From: Thiomicrospira cyclica ALM1
Lineage (GTDB): Bacteria; Pseudomonadota; Gammaproteobacteria; Thiomicrospirales; Thiomicrospiraceae
Reading direction: 5' to 3'
Assembly: GCF_000214825.1 (NCBI RefSeq)
Contig: NC_015581.1
Location: forward strand, 1,736,001 to 1,800,000
DNA: 64,000 nucleotides
The notes below the pieces were generated by a model. It was not told the origin of the DNA. It was given only the letters and a program-made list of their open reading frames with translations, and did no database searches. Shown here one piece after another: positions 33,397 to 43,089 of this stretch (position 1 is the stretch's first letter; every line of letters starts with the position of its first letter). The translations under genes were made by a program, and so were the position numbers.

Positions 33397-35607
33397 GTGT
33401 TCAGACGTAGCCAACAATTTTTTAGAAGTTATGGTTGGATTCTACTGAGTACCCTACTGCTCATTAGCGCCCTTGCGGTGATGCGTTATTTATTACAGCA
33501 TGCACCGGACTTGGTTTCTTATTATCTTGCCTTGCTAATTTTCAGCCTGATGGCCAGCTTGGCCTTGTTAGCGATATTGGCACGAAGTTTAGTCAAACTG
33601 TACCAACAATACCGGCGAGGCGAATCGGGCATTCAAACGACCGTTCAGTTGTCGGGGACGCTGTCTCTATTACTCGCCGTGCCTATTATGATTTTATTTT
33701 ATTTTTCGCTCAGTGTGATTCACCAGAGCATTGACCAATGGTTTGACTTAAAAACCGAAGAAGCCTTAAGTGATGCGAGTGCACTGGTTAGAAGTAATTT
33801 AGACAATGCCACGCGCGACCATCTTAATGCGACTTTGCGCACTGAGGAGCGCTTTCGAGAAGCCTTAATTCAGCGACCCGCGTTTAGCATTAATGATCTA
33901 CGCGAAACGCTAAATGCCCAAGAGGTTTCTCTTTACCAAAGCAATGGACAATTGATCGCTTTTAGTAATGCCTTTGGTTTAACCATCCTACCAGAGCGCC
34001 CTGCTGACAACTTACTGCAACAGGTACGTCAGCGCAATAACTACGCGGCATTAGAAACACAATTGAATAATGAACAAGACATTATTCGCGTACTCGTACC
34101 GGTTATTGATCCCTTTTTAAATCAAACCTTTGCGCTACAGGCCATTTTTACCGTGCCAGATTATATCACCCGTTATGCCGAATCCGTTCGACTCGCTGAA
34201 AGCCAGTATCAGGAGCTCAATTACCTACGCCAACCCCTAAAAACCAGTTTTAGCCTGCTGTTGTTTTTGGTTGTTTTAGGAACCCTTGTCAGTACGATTC
34301 TTTTTACGATTCAAGCGGTTCAAAATCTAACGCGCCCCATTCGACAACTGATCCAAAGTACCCAGCGAGTCGCCGATGGCGACTACACGACTGTTATGCC
34401 TATCGAGCGCAATGATGAATTTGGTCGCCTGATCCAATCGTTTAATGTTATGACGCAACAAGTGGCTAAAGCGCGTAATGATATTAAGCTTAACCATCAA
34501 CAAACCGAATTACAGAAACTCTACTTTCAAGCGGTTATCCGCAACCTGACCAATGGCGTGATCACTTTTGATACCCAACGACGGTTGCGTACCTTTAACA
34601 ATCGTGCCATAGATATTCTCAAACTCCATCATCACCCGCTGACAGGACAAGTATTTAGTGAGGTTTTTAATGAAATTCAAGATCCTCATTTGGCACCACT
34701 GATTAAGCGGCTTATTAATAAATTACAAAAACCGCAACAAACCGATGATAAGACACTTTACAAAGACCACCAGCCCTGGGCATTTGAGGTTTCGCTTCAA
34801 ATCGACAATGAACAACGTATTTTACGCGTCCAAGGCGCAAGCTTGACTACCCTGGATCACCAACTAGCCGGTTATGTGTTGGTACTCGATGACATTACCG
34901 ATTTAGTGCAAGCCCAATTACATGCCGCTTGGGGTGATGTAGCGCGACGTTTAGCGCATGAAATAAAAAACCCACTTACGCCTATCCAGTTGAGTGCGGA
35001 ACGTTTGGCATTTAAACTGATGCCAAAACTCGATGAAAACGACCAAGCCTTGTTGCAACGGATGACCCAAACCATTACACAGCAGGTGCAAAGTATGCAA
35101 AGTCTTGTGCAAGCATTTATTGATTATGCCCATACACCGGACTTAAACTTAGCCGATACCAACCTAAACGATTTGGTTCAGGAAATTGCTATTCTCTATC
35201 AAACCAGCTTACCCGCTAACTGCCTTGAGTTGAACCTCTACAAAGGGGACATTAGGGTATCTGTAGATGCCAATCGTATTCGCCAAATGCTTCATAACCT
35301 GGTTAAAAACGCAATTGAGGCACTAGCAGAGCAACCAAGCCCACTGGTGACAATCAGTACAACGGCTGCAAATAACCCTGAACGTATCTGTTTATCAGTA
35401 CAAGATAACGGACCTGGCATACCTAATGCGGCAGATAATTGGGTGTTTGAACCCTATGCGACAAATAAACCAAAGGGCACCGGGCTGGGGTTAGCCATCG
35501 TAAAAAAAATTGTTGAAGAACACCAAGCTCAAATTGAACTCAAAACCAATGAACAAGGCACTGAGTTTATTATTTGCTTTCATCGCCACAAAAAGGACGC
35601 TCTTTGA
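33397..35607 (+). CDS. ntrY: NtrY-type sensor histidine kinase
   Basis: 736 residues from a GTG start. Three or four N-terminal membrane helices with a large periplasmic stretch (about 115-285), then HAMP (LTRPIRQLIQSTQRVADGDY), a PAS domain (LTNGVITFDTQRRLRTFNNR), HisKA (LAHEIKNPLTPIQLSAERL, phospho-His) and HATPase (NLVKNAIEALAEQ, GTGLGLAIVKKI). It is the sensor partner of the next gene; the pair overlaps by TGATG. Likely senses envelope, redox or nitrogen state; signal unknown. Confidence 0.92.
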   Translation: MFRRSQQFFRSYGWILLSTLLLISALAVMRYLLQHAPDLVSYYLALLIFSLMASLALLAILARSLVKLYQQYRRGESGIQTTVQLSGTLSLLLAVPIMILFYFSLSVIHQSIDQWFDLKTEEALSDASALVRSNLDNATRDHLNATLRTEERFREALIQRPAFSINDLRETLNAQEVSLYQSNGQLIAFSNAFGLTILPERPADNLLQQVRQRNNYAALETQLNNEQDIIRVLVPVIDPFLNQTFALQAIFTVPDYITRYAESVRLAESQYQELNYLRQPLKTSFSLLLFLVVLGTLVSTILFTIQAVQNLTRPIRQLIQSTQRVADGDYTTVMPIERNDEFGRLIQSFNVMTQQVAKARNDIKLNHQQTELQKLYFQAVIRNLTNGVITFDTQRRLRTFNNRAIDILKLHHHPLTGQVFSEVFNEIQDPHLAPLIKRLINKLQKPQQTDDKTLYKDHQPWAFEVSLQIDNEQRILRVQGASLTTLDHQLAGYVLVLDDITDLVQAQLHAAWGDVARRLAHEIKNPLTPIQLSAERLAFKLMPKLDENDQALLQRMTQTITQQVQSMQSLVQAFIDYAHTPDLNLADTNLNDLVQEIAILYQTSLPANCLELNLYKGDIRVSVDANRIRQMLHNLVKNAIEALAEQPSPLVTISTTAANNPERICLSVQDNGPGIPNAADNWVFEPYATNKPKGTGLGLAIVKKIVEEHQAQIELKTNEQGTEFIICFHRHKKDAL

Positions 35608-36950
35608 TGCCTGGAACATTGCTAATTATTGATGATGAAAAAGACATTCGTCTATTAATGAAAGAAATTTTTGACGAAGAAGGCTATGACGTATTTTTAG
35701 CCAGCAATGGCACGCAAGGACAACAACTTTGGCAAGAGCATCGCCCCGATGTCATTTTTTTAGATATTTGGATGCCTGACACCGATGGGCTTACACTTCT
35801 AAAAAATATGGCACATGATCAATGGCTAGAGCATACCACTGTCATAATGATGTCTGGACACGGCACAATTGAAACTGCGATGGAGGCCACTCGACATGGC
35901 GCCTATGATTTTTTAGAAAAACCCCTTTCTTTAGCGAAAGTGATCTTAACCGCGGAGCGGGCGTTCGAGCATAATCGCCTAAAATCCGAAAACACCGCAT
36001 GGCGACGTCAACAGCCACAAAACATCATGCCGATAGGCAAAAGTAAGGTCATTCGTGAATTACGCGATACCATTGCGCGTCTGGCAAAATATACGATGCC
36101 CGTGCTGATTAATGGCGAGGCCGGTGTTGGAAAGCACTTGTTTGCAAAAGCACTCCACAACCACTCGACCCGCCACCAAGCACGAATTACCGAAGTCCAT
36201 GCCTTGGAGTTATCCGCAAACTTAGCCGATTGGCAACTCAATAGCGAGCAACCTAGCTTACTTGATCCACTAAAAGGCGGGAGCTTAGTGGTTTCTCATC
36301 TAGACCAGCTCAGTAGCGAGGCACAAAATTTTTTAGCCCAGTTGATCTTTGCACCCAATCAACAAGACAGCCAGTCGCAAAAATTGACCAAACTAGACCT
36401 GCGCGTTTTGTGCACAACACAACAGGACTTGGCGCCCCTGGTTGAGCAAGGACAATTTCGGGAAGACCTATTTAAACGCCTTAATGTTATGCCCATTCAA
36501 GTACCACCACTGCGCCAGCATTTAGAGGATATTCCTGACCTAGTCACACATTTTGTCGAACAAGCGGTATCCCAAGAAGGCCTGCCCAAACGAGAGTTTA
36601 GCCCGGATGATTATGCGGTATTACAACAACACACCTGGCCTGGTAACATTCGGGAATTAAAAAACCTAGTGCAACGACTACTCATTTTTGGCCAAACCCA
36701 CCAATTAACACCGGCTGAAATTCAGCAAATGTTGACCGAGAAACATCTGCAACACTATAATGAAGTACAAATTGATACCGGCGTTCCACTTAAGCAGGCG
36801 AAAGAGATATTTGAAGCGCAGTATTTGAAAAAACTACTACTTGAAACCCAAGGCAACGTTAGCGAAGCTGCTAAAATGGCTGGCTTAGAGCGAACCCACC
36901 TCTACCGAAAACTTAAGAGCCTCGACATCGATCCAAAAGATCCTTTGTAG
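35607..36950 (+). CDS. ntrX: NtrX-type response regulator with a degenerate AAA+ domain
   Basis: 447 residues from the ATG at 35607, which overlaps the ntrY stop and follows AAAAGGA. The receiver domain is complete (LLIIDDEKDIR, phospho-Asp in VIFLDIWMPDTDG, KP in DFLEKPLSL). The central AAA+ domain is altered: Walker A reads GEAGVGKHLF, the sigma-54 contact motif GAFTGA is absent because the region between RITEVHALEL and GGSLVVSHLDQ is shortened, and the Walker B DE is replaced by SHLDQ. The C-terminal Fis-like helix-turn-helix is normal (VSEAAKMAGLERTHLYRKLK). It can probably bind DNA and be phosphorylated but not activate sigma-54 RNA polymerase in the usual way. Confidence 0.9.
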   Translation: MPGTLLIIDDEKDIRLLMKEIFDEEGYDVFLASNGTQGQQLWQEHRPDVIFLDIWMPDTDGLTLLKNMAHDQWLEHTTVIMMSGHGTIETAMEATRHGAYDFLEKPLSLAKVILTAERAFEHNRLKSENTAWRRQQPQNIMPIGKSKVIRELRDTIARLAKYTMPVLINGEAGVGKHLFAKALHNHSTRHQARITEVHALELSANLADWQLNSEQPSLLDPLKGGSLVVSHLDQLSSEAQNFLAQLIFAPNQQDSQSQKLTKLDLRVLCTTQQDLAPLVEQGQFREDLFKRLNVMPIQVPPLRQHLEDIPDLVTHFVEQAVSQEGLPKREFSPDDYAVLQQHTWPGNIRELKNLVQRLLIFGQTHQLTPAEIQQMLTEKHLQHYNEVQIDTGVPLKQAKEIFEAQYLKKLLLETQGNVSEAAKMAGLERTHLYRKLKSLDIDPKDPL

Positions 36951-36962
36951 GAAACCTCACAA

Positions 36963-38363
36963 ATGAACATAATCATCCTAGGCGCTGGTCAAGTTGGCTC
37001 CTCTCTTGCCGAACTATTAGTGACCGACGATAACGACATTACCCTTGTTGATTTAGACAATAGTCATCTACAACGCCTGCAAGATAGGCTTGATATTCGC
37101 ACCATACATGGCCATGCGTCCCATCCAGACATTTTGATTCAAGCCGGTTTAGAAACCGCTGACTTATTAATCGCGGCAACGCAAAACGATGAAACCAATA
37201 TTTGCGCCTGCCAAATTGCGCATATTCTGCAAAAAAGCGTCACTAAAATTGCCCGCGTTCGCGGCAATAGTTATCTTGAGCACGCGGAGCTGTTTGATAA
37301 AACGCTTAACGACAATGCGATACCTATTGATGTTTTGATTAGTCCGGAAGGTTTGGTTACCAACTATATCTTGCAACTCATCGCCTACCCAGGCTCTTTA
37401 CAAGTCATTGATTTTGCTGATGGCCGAGTACGCCTTGTCGCCATGCGTGCACACAACGGTGGTCCACTCGTCGGTAAAAAAATATCAGAGCTGAAGCACC
37501 ATTTACCAAGCCGATTGCGCTTTCGAATTGTCGCGATTTACCGCCATGATGAGGTCGTTATGCCGACTGGGGATGTGACCATTCGGGTTGGCGATGAGGT
37601 GTTTTTTATGGCCGAACCACACGATATTTCTCAAATCGTAGAAGAGTTTCGGCGTGAAAAACAAAAACGTGCACGCAATATCATGATTGCCGGGGGCGGG
37701 CACATTGGTTTTAACTTAGCCAAACAACTCGAGAACAGCCATCAAGTCAAAATTATTGAGCACAATATCACGCGAGCCAGAGAAATTGCCGAAGTTCTCG
37801 ATCGCGCCATCATAATTAATGGCGATGTGGCAGATAAGGATCTACTAATTGAAGAAAATATTGATGAGATTGATCTTTTCATCGCGGTCACCAATCAAGA
37901 TGAGGCCAACATTATCTCTTCCATGCTGGCTAAAAAGCTGGGCGTCAAACGCGTTATTGCGTTAGTGAACAACCAGTCTTACTTGGATCTAATTCACCTT
38001 AACTCCATTGATATTGCCATTTCAGCCGATCGCATCACGACCAATAACCTACTGCACTATATGCGTAAGGGTGATACCGTAAAAGCGTTTACGCTGAGGA
38101 GAGGTACAGCAGAGGCGATGGAGGTTATTGTCCATGGCAGTGAAAACTCCTCAAAGATTATTGGCAAACGCCTAATTGATGTCGACTGGCCACAAGACAT
38201 TACCATTGGTTGTATTATTCGTGATAACGAGGTGATGCTGGCGCATCGAGACTTGGTTATTGAAGCCGAAGATCATGTCATTTTATTTTTAACCGATCGT
38301 AGTCGCACCCAACAGATTGCGGAGCTTTTTTCGCCCGAACAAAAACGAGGCTGGTTGCGCTAA
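36963..38363 (+). CDS. trkA: Trk potassium-uptake regulatory subunit
   Basis: 466 residues with two RCK halves, each with a Rossmann NAD motif: IIILGAGQVGSSLAELL at the start and IMIAGGGHIGFNLAKQLE near 240. TrkA_C domains follow each. It is peripheral on the inner face of the membrane and gates TrkH with NAD(H)/ATP. It is directly followed by trkH (2 bp apart) and preceded by ntrX (12 bp). Confidence 0.96.
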   Translation: MNIIILGAGQVGSSLAELLVTDDNDITLVDLDNSHLQRLQDRLDIRTIHGHASHPDILIQAGLETADLLIAATQNDETNICACQIAHILQKSVTKIARVRGNSYLEHAELFDKTLNDNAIPIDVLISPEGLVTNYILQLIAYPGSLQVIDFADGRVRLVAMRAHNGGPLVGKKISELKHHLPSRLRFRIVAIYRHDEVVMPTGDVTIRVGDEVFFMAEPHDISQIVEEFRREKQKRARNIMIAGGGHIGFNLAKQLENSHQVKIIEHNITRAREIAEVLDRAIIINGDVADKDLLIEENIDEIDLFIAVTNQDEANIISSMLAKKLGVKRVIALVNNQSYLDLIHLNSIDIAISADRITTNNLLHYMRKGDTVKAFTLRRGTAEAMEVIVHGSENSSKIIGKRLIDVDWPQDITIGCIIRDNEVMLAHRDLVIEAEDHVILFLTDRSRTQQIAELFSPEQKRGWLR

Positions 38364-38365
38364 GC

Positions 38366-39817
38366 ATGCAAAACTCAATGATTATCAAAATTTTGGGTTT
38401 ACTGCTGATGGTGTATAGCGTGACCCTTGTGCCTCCGATCATCATTGCGCTCATTTACCAAGATGGCGCGCATTGGGCGTTTGCATCAGCCTTGGTTATC
38501 ACTCTATTAGCAGGCCTGCTGCTCTGGTATCCTAATCGCCGGGAAAGACGCGAACTCAAAATTCGAGATGGCTTTATTGTGGTGGTGATGTTTTGGACCG
38601 CACTTGGATTGGTGGGGGCGCTCCCGCTGGTGCTCGAAGAAGAGGTTCCAATCAGTATTACCGATGCCGTTTTTGAATCCTTTTCTGGCTTGACCACCAC
38701 AGGTGCGACTATATTAAGCGGTCTGGATACCATGCCACATGCGATTTTATGGTATCGCCAACAATTACAATGGCTAGGCGGGATGGGGATTATCGTATTA
38801 GCCGTAGCCATTCTGCCGATGCTGGGCATTGGGGGGATGCAGCTGTATCGTGCTGAAATGCCGGGGCCAACCAAGGATAATAAAATCGCCCCGCGTATTT
38901 CAGAAACGGCTAAGACCCTCTGGCTTATTTATGTCGCGCTCACCGTTGCTTGTGCCGCGGCCTATAAACTCGCCGGGATGAATTGGTTTGATGCGATTGG
39001 ACACAGCTTTTCAACCGTTGCTATTGGTGGCTTCTCAACCCACGATGCCAGTATGGGCTATTTTGACAGTGCTCTAATTGAAGCGATTGCGATATTTTTT
39101 ATGTTTCTAGCTGGCGCAAACTTTGCCCTGCATTTTCGGGCTTTTCGTACCCTAGAGGTGCGTACCTACATTACCGACCCTGAATTTAAGACCTACACCA
39201 GTGTGTTAATTATTGGTATTTTAATAAGCACGGGCTACTTGTATTGGCAAGCAGTTTACCCAAGCTGGGGCGAAGCCTTGCGCTACGGAAGCTTCATGAC
39301 CGTGTCGATTGCAACCACAACGGGCTTTGGGAATGCCGACTTTGCAACCTGGCCAGGTTTTTTACCCGTCATGTTGATTCTGATGAGCTTTATTGGCGGC
39401 AGTGCCGGTTCAACCGGCGGCGGGATTAAGGTTATTCGCTTCTTGCTGTTATTGAAACAGGGGGTGCGCGAGGTGCAACGATTAATGCATCCGAATGCAC
39501 TCATGCCCGTGAAATTGAATGGAAGGGCTATTTCAGAACGGGTTATGTCGTCTGTTTGGGGTTTCTTTGCACTCTATGTTGCCACCTTTGCGGTCATTCT
39601 ATTACTACTGATGGCATTTGGTATGGATCAAGTTACCGCATTTTCAGCCACAGCGGCGACCTTAAACAATCTAGGGCCCGGTTTAGGTGAAGTTGCTGAT
39701 AACTTTGGGCAGATCAATGACCCGCAAAAATGGATCTTAACGCTGTCAATGCTGCTGGGGCGTTTAGAAATCTTTACGCTATTGGTTATTCTAACCCGCA
39801 GCTTCTGGCGCGCTTAG
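38366..39817 (+). CDS. trkH: Trk potassium transporter membrane subunit
   Basis: 483 residues, about ten membrane helices. Four pore-loop repeats are visible, including ESFSGLTTTGATIL, SFSTVAIGGFSTHD, VSIATTTGFGNADF and ATLNNLGPGLGEV, each with the Gly that forms the K+ filter. It imports potassium with TrkA. Its stop overlaps that of ccoS on the other strand by 4 bp, a tail-to-tail arrangement. Confidence 0.96.
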   Translation: MQNSMIIKILGLLLMVYSVTLVPPIIIALIYQDGAHWAFASALVITLLAGLLLWYPNRRERRELKIRDGFIVVVMFWTALGLVGALPLVLEEEVPISITDAVFESFSGLTTTGATILSGLDTMPHAILWYRQQLQWLGGMGIIVLAVAILPMLGIGGMQLYRAEMPGPTKDNKIAPRISETAKTLWLIYVALTVACAAAYKLAGMNWFDAIGHSFSTVAIGGFSTHDASMGYFDSALIEAIAIFFMFLAGANFALHFRAFRTLEVRTYITDPEFKTYTSVLIIGILISTGYLYWQAVYPSWGEALRYGSFMTVSIATTTGFGNADFATWPGFLPVMLILMSFIGGSAGSTGGGIKVIRFLLLLKQGVREVQRLMHPNALMPVKLNGRAISERVMSSVWGFFALYVATFAVILLLLMAFGMDQVTAFSATAATLNNLGPGLGEVADNFGQINDPQKWILTLSMLLGRLEIFTLLVILTRSFWRA

Positions 39818-40032
39818 GACTGAGAGTTCTTTTTTGGGTCACCCGGCATAACCACTTTCTTACCACCAGCGGCTTCCTGCGCATCAGCGGAAACATCTTC
39901 TTCCATTAACATTCGATGGGCCGCGCCATCCATATCGTCAAATTGACCACTTTTTGCCATCAAGATAAAGACCGCTACCACTAAAGCACCAACAACCAAT
40001 ACCAAGGGGATGGTGATATAAATAATTTCCAA
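39814..40032 (-). CDS. ccoS: cbb3-type oxidase assembly protein CcoS
   Basis: 72 residues: one N-terminal membrane helix (IIYITIPLVLVVGALVVAVFI) followed by a SGQFDDMDGAAHRML motif typical of CcoS/FixS. It helps insert copper and haem into CcoN. It is the last gene of the cbb3 assembly run, 1-2 bp after ccoI. Confidence 0.93.
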   Translation of the reverse strand: MEIIYITIPLVLVVGALVVAVFILMAKSGQFDDMDGAAHRMLMEEDVSADAQEAAGGKKVVMPGDPKKNSQS

Positions 40033-40033
40033 A

Positions 40034-42541
40034 TTACACCTCTTGCTTTATGTCAGTCACGCTATCCCCAACAAAGCGTGGGTTGCGTGGCTGACCATCC
40101 TTGTAAAAGCGCCTAATCCGCATGGCATTAAGTATCACCACTAAACCGCTCAATGGCATAGTAATCGAGGCGATTATTGGGGTCAACATAGCGGCCATAG
40201 CTAAAGGCACCATCGTAATATTATAAGCGATTGATATCGCGATGTTTTCTTTTACCGTTTTGAGGGTTCTCTTCGCTAAATCAAAGGCCGTATCAATCGC
40301 CAACAGGCGACTGTGTAGTAGCACAATATCGGCTGAATCCATCGACACATCTGTACCACTACCCATGGCAATACCTACATTGGCACGACTGAGTGCCGGT
40401 GCATCATTAATGCCATCACCGACCATAGCCACCTGTTGCCCCTGTGCTTGCAAATCCGCAATAACTTGGCTTTTATCTTCCGGCATAACCTCAGCGATGA
40501 CATTCATACCGCCCAGCTGTTTCGCAACGGCTTGAGCGACTTCATAGCGATCGCCACTTAAAATGGTTAACGCTTTTCCTCGCGCTTTTAAACGCTGGAT
40601 TAAAAGAATCGCATCGGGACGAAGCTGATCTTCAATAAACACCACACCCAACACCTGTTGATCTCGCGCCACCCACATACTCGTGCGACCCATCTGAGCC
40701 TGTTGCTCTGAATGTGTAATGAGTTGTTCTGGGCAGACCAAGCCTTGCGCTTCAAGCCATTTTTGAGTCCCTAAATACCAGGCCTGCTGCTGTACCCTTG
40801 CCGACACTCCCTGACCTGGCCAGGCTTTAAAATCGTCACACAAGATTTGTCGATTCCACTGTGGCGCATGCTGATTAGCATAATCCATAATCGCTTGTGC
40901 CAAACTATGCTCAGATTGCTGCTCGATTTTAGCCATTACGCTGACTACTTCAGTAACATCGATATCGGCTAACCAGGCCTGGTCAACCCACGCCATCTTG
41001 CCTTGCGTTAAGGTTCCGGTTTTATCAAAGACAATATGATCGACCTCATTCAAGGTTTCTAGTACCACGGTATTTTTGATCAAAATACCATTTTTGGCTG
41101 ACACCCCCGCCGCAACGGCCATAGCCATCGGCGTGGCGAGACCAAGAGCACAGGGACAGGTGATAATTAGCACTGCAGTACCTGCCAAAACCGCTACCTC
41201 GATACCGGCTTGCCAATACCAAAACACAAAGGCCGCAACGGCTAGAGATACCGTCACGGTTACAAACCAAGGCATAATTTTTTCAGCGGTGCATTGAATA
41301 CCGGCTTTAGAGCCTTGCGCATCGGATACCAGATGAATGATTTGTCCTAGCTTGGTGTCTGCGAGCGTGGCTTCTACTCGAACTTCTAAACTGCCATCTA
41401 GGTTAATAGTACCTGCCGCTACCTGGTCACCCGGTTGCTTGTAGACTTCACGTGACTCACCACTTAACATAGATTCATTGACACTGCCCTGCCCGACCAC
41501 AACCAGTCCATCAACCGGAAACTTTTCCCCAGGTTTAACCCGCACAAAATCGCCGAGCTTTAATCGACTAACCGGTGTAATCTGCTCCTCACCCTCAAGC
41601 CATTTGCGAGCCATTTTAGGTTGCAAGTCCATTAAACGTTTTGTGGCATCTAGGGCTCGATTTTTAGATATCGCTTCTAGATAACGGCCAATCAATAGTA
41701 AGAAGGTTAAATCTATAACCGTGCCAAAGAAGGCACGACCAAACTCCTCTGGATGAAGCATCACCCAGGTTGAATAGATAAAAGTAACCAGTAGTCCCAG
41801 TGTTATCGAAAAATCCATACCCAAGGTTTTGGCTTTTAAACCTTGCCAGGCGCCTTTTAAAAACGGCTGAGCAGAGTAAACCAGCGTAACCCCAGCTAGA
41901 AAAAACAACATCCAATAGAAATAGATACGATACGCCGAATCATCCTGTGCACCGGTATAGAGCGCAACAGAAAACCACATCGAGTTCATCAAGGCAAAAC
42001 CAGCAAAACCTATGCGGTAAAGCAAATCTCGATTTGCTTTGCGATAAGCCTGCTCACTCTCAGCAGCATCATAGGGACGCGCCTCGTAACCAATTCTGGC
42101 GAGTTCCTTGAGAATAGTTGATAACTTAACCTGCTGTTGATCCCAACGAAGTTTTATTTGCTTGTTAGTAAAGTTAACGTTGGCATAACTAATACCCTCG
42201 ACCTTGGCAAGTGAATGTTCAATGAGCCAGATACAGGCGGCACAGTGAATGGAGTCAGACATAAGTGTGACTTCGCGCTGCTTTCCTTTTTGCTTAATAA
42301 AGTCGGCTTGAACTTCGTCATAATCGTAAAAGTCAGCGGAGGCTAGTTGCTTAAGATCGGGAGCAACAGGGCGTTGCGTGTCGGGAGATAATTTATAAAA
42401 GCTGGCTAAGCCAGCGGCATGAATGGTTTCACAGACAGAGCCACACCCGTGACAACAAAAATCACGTTCGTGACCCTCAATAGACCGAACCACCTTTTCA
42501 CCAGGTGGAATCGCCTGTCCGCAATGATAACAACCTGACAT
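40034..42541 (-). CDS. ccoI: Copper-translocating P-type ATPase CcoI
   Basis: 835 residues. N-terminal zinc-finger-like HCGQAIPPGEK and CCHGCGSVC, then a heavy-metal-associated domain with SIHCAACIWLIEHSLAKVEG, eight membrane helices, the CPCALGLATP metal-transport motif, phosphorylation site DKTGTLT and MVGDGINDAPAL. It exports copper across the inner membrane for CuB insertion into the cbb3 oxidase. Its ATG lies 3 bp after the fixH stop. Two CAGGCCTG copies encode QAW. Confidence 0.95.
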   Translation of the reverse strand: MSGCYHCGQAIPPGEKVVRSIEGHERDFCCHGCGSVCETIHAAGLASFYKLSPDTQRPVAPDLKQLASADFYDYDEVQADFIKQKGKQREVTLMSDSIHCAACIWLIEHSLAKVEGISYANVNFTNKQIKLRWDQQQVKLSTILKELARIGYEARPYDAAESEQAYRKANRDLLYRIGFAGFALMNSMWFSVALYTGAQDDSAYRIYFYWMLFFLAGVTLVYSAQPFLKGAWQGLKAKTLGMDFSITLGLLVTFIYSTWVMLHPEEFGRAFFGTVIDLTFLLLIGRYLEAISKNRALDATKRLMDLQPKMARKWLEGEEQITPVSRLKLGDFVRVKPGEKFPVDGLVVVGQGSVNESMLSGESREVYKQPGDQVAAGTINLDGSLEVRVEATLADTKLGQIIHLVSDAQGSKAGIQCTAEKIMPWFVTVTVSLAVAAFVFWYWQAGIEVAVLAGTAVLIITCPCALGLATPMAMAVAAGVSAKNGILIKNTVVLETLNEVDHIVFDKTGTLTQGKMAWVDQAWLADIDVTEVVSVMAKIEQQSEHSLAQAIMDYANQHAPQWNRQILCDDFKAWPGQGVSARVQQQAWYLGTQKWLEAQGLVCPEQLITHSEQQAQMGRTSMWVARDQQVLGVVFIEDQLRPDAILLIQRLKARGKALTILSGDRYEVAQAVAKQLGGMNVIAEVMPEDKSQVIADLQAQGQQVAMVGDGINDAPALSRANVGIAMGSGTDVSMDSADIVLLHSRLLAIDTAFDLAKRTLKTVKENIAISIAYNITMVPLAMAAMLTPIIASITMPLSGLVVILNAMRIRRFYKDGQPRNPRFVGDSVTDIKQEV

Positions 42542-42544
42542 GAA

Positions 42545-43063
42545 TTAGGAGTCAGACTGAACCATAATTGAGCGGCCTATGCTGTAATGTTTATCACCTT
42601 TTACAACTTCGACGATTAAATCCCACTTACCCTTAACCGGTAACTCGAAGTCAGCAAGATACTGACCTGACGCGCCGGCTGATTGAAAAACGAGTTCGCC
42701 ATCAAGATTTCTGTCGGATGGGCGATAAAAGTAGAGAGTTGCAGAATCGACATCAAATGGCCGGTTATCTCGATCTAAAATATCCAGCGTAACGCGTTCC
42801 GACTTGCCAACGGTTAATACCGGCATATCAACGCGTAATTGCCAACCCATTCGCTCCATTTCTTGGCGATGCGCTATGATAGAGGCATGGTTTTTACCAC
42901 GCTCATAGGCATTGTCAATGACCAGTCCTGGATTTGTTGAAATCGCCATACCGACCATGAAAAAGTTAGTCATTAATACTGCCATTAGTACACCAAACCA
43001 CATTAAAACGATTGGGTTTTTCCAAGGTTTGCTCCAATCGCGTTTATCAATCTTCTTTGTCAT
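42545..43063 (-). CDS. ccoH: FixH/CcoH oxidase assembly protein
   Basis: 172 residues with one membrane helix (NPIVLMWFGVLMAVLMTNFFMVGM, about 17-40) and a periplasmic beta-rich domain ending in a FELPVKGKWDLIVEVVKGD strand. The family (FixH) binds early cbb3 assembly intermediates. It sits between ccoG and ccoI, the usual place. Confidence 0.9.
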   Translation of the reverse strand: MTKKIDKRDWSKPWKNPIVLMWFGVLMAVLMTNFFMVGMAISTNPGLVIDNAYERGKNHASIIAHRQEMERMGWQLRVDMPVLTVGKSERVTLDILDRDNRPFDVDSATLYFYRPSDRNLDGELVFQSAGASGQYLADFELPVKGKWDLIVEVVKGDKHYSIGRSIMVQSDS

Positions 43064-43089
43064 CTTATTTTCTCTTGTATTACAAAGTA

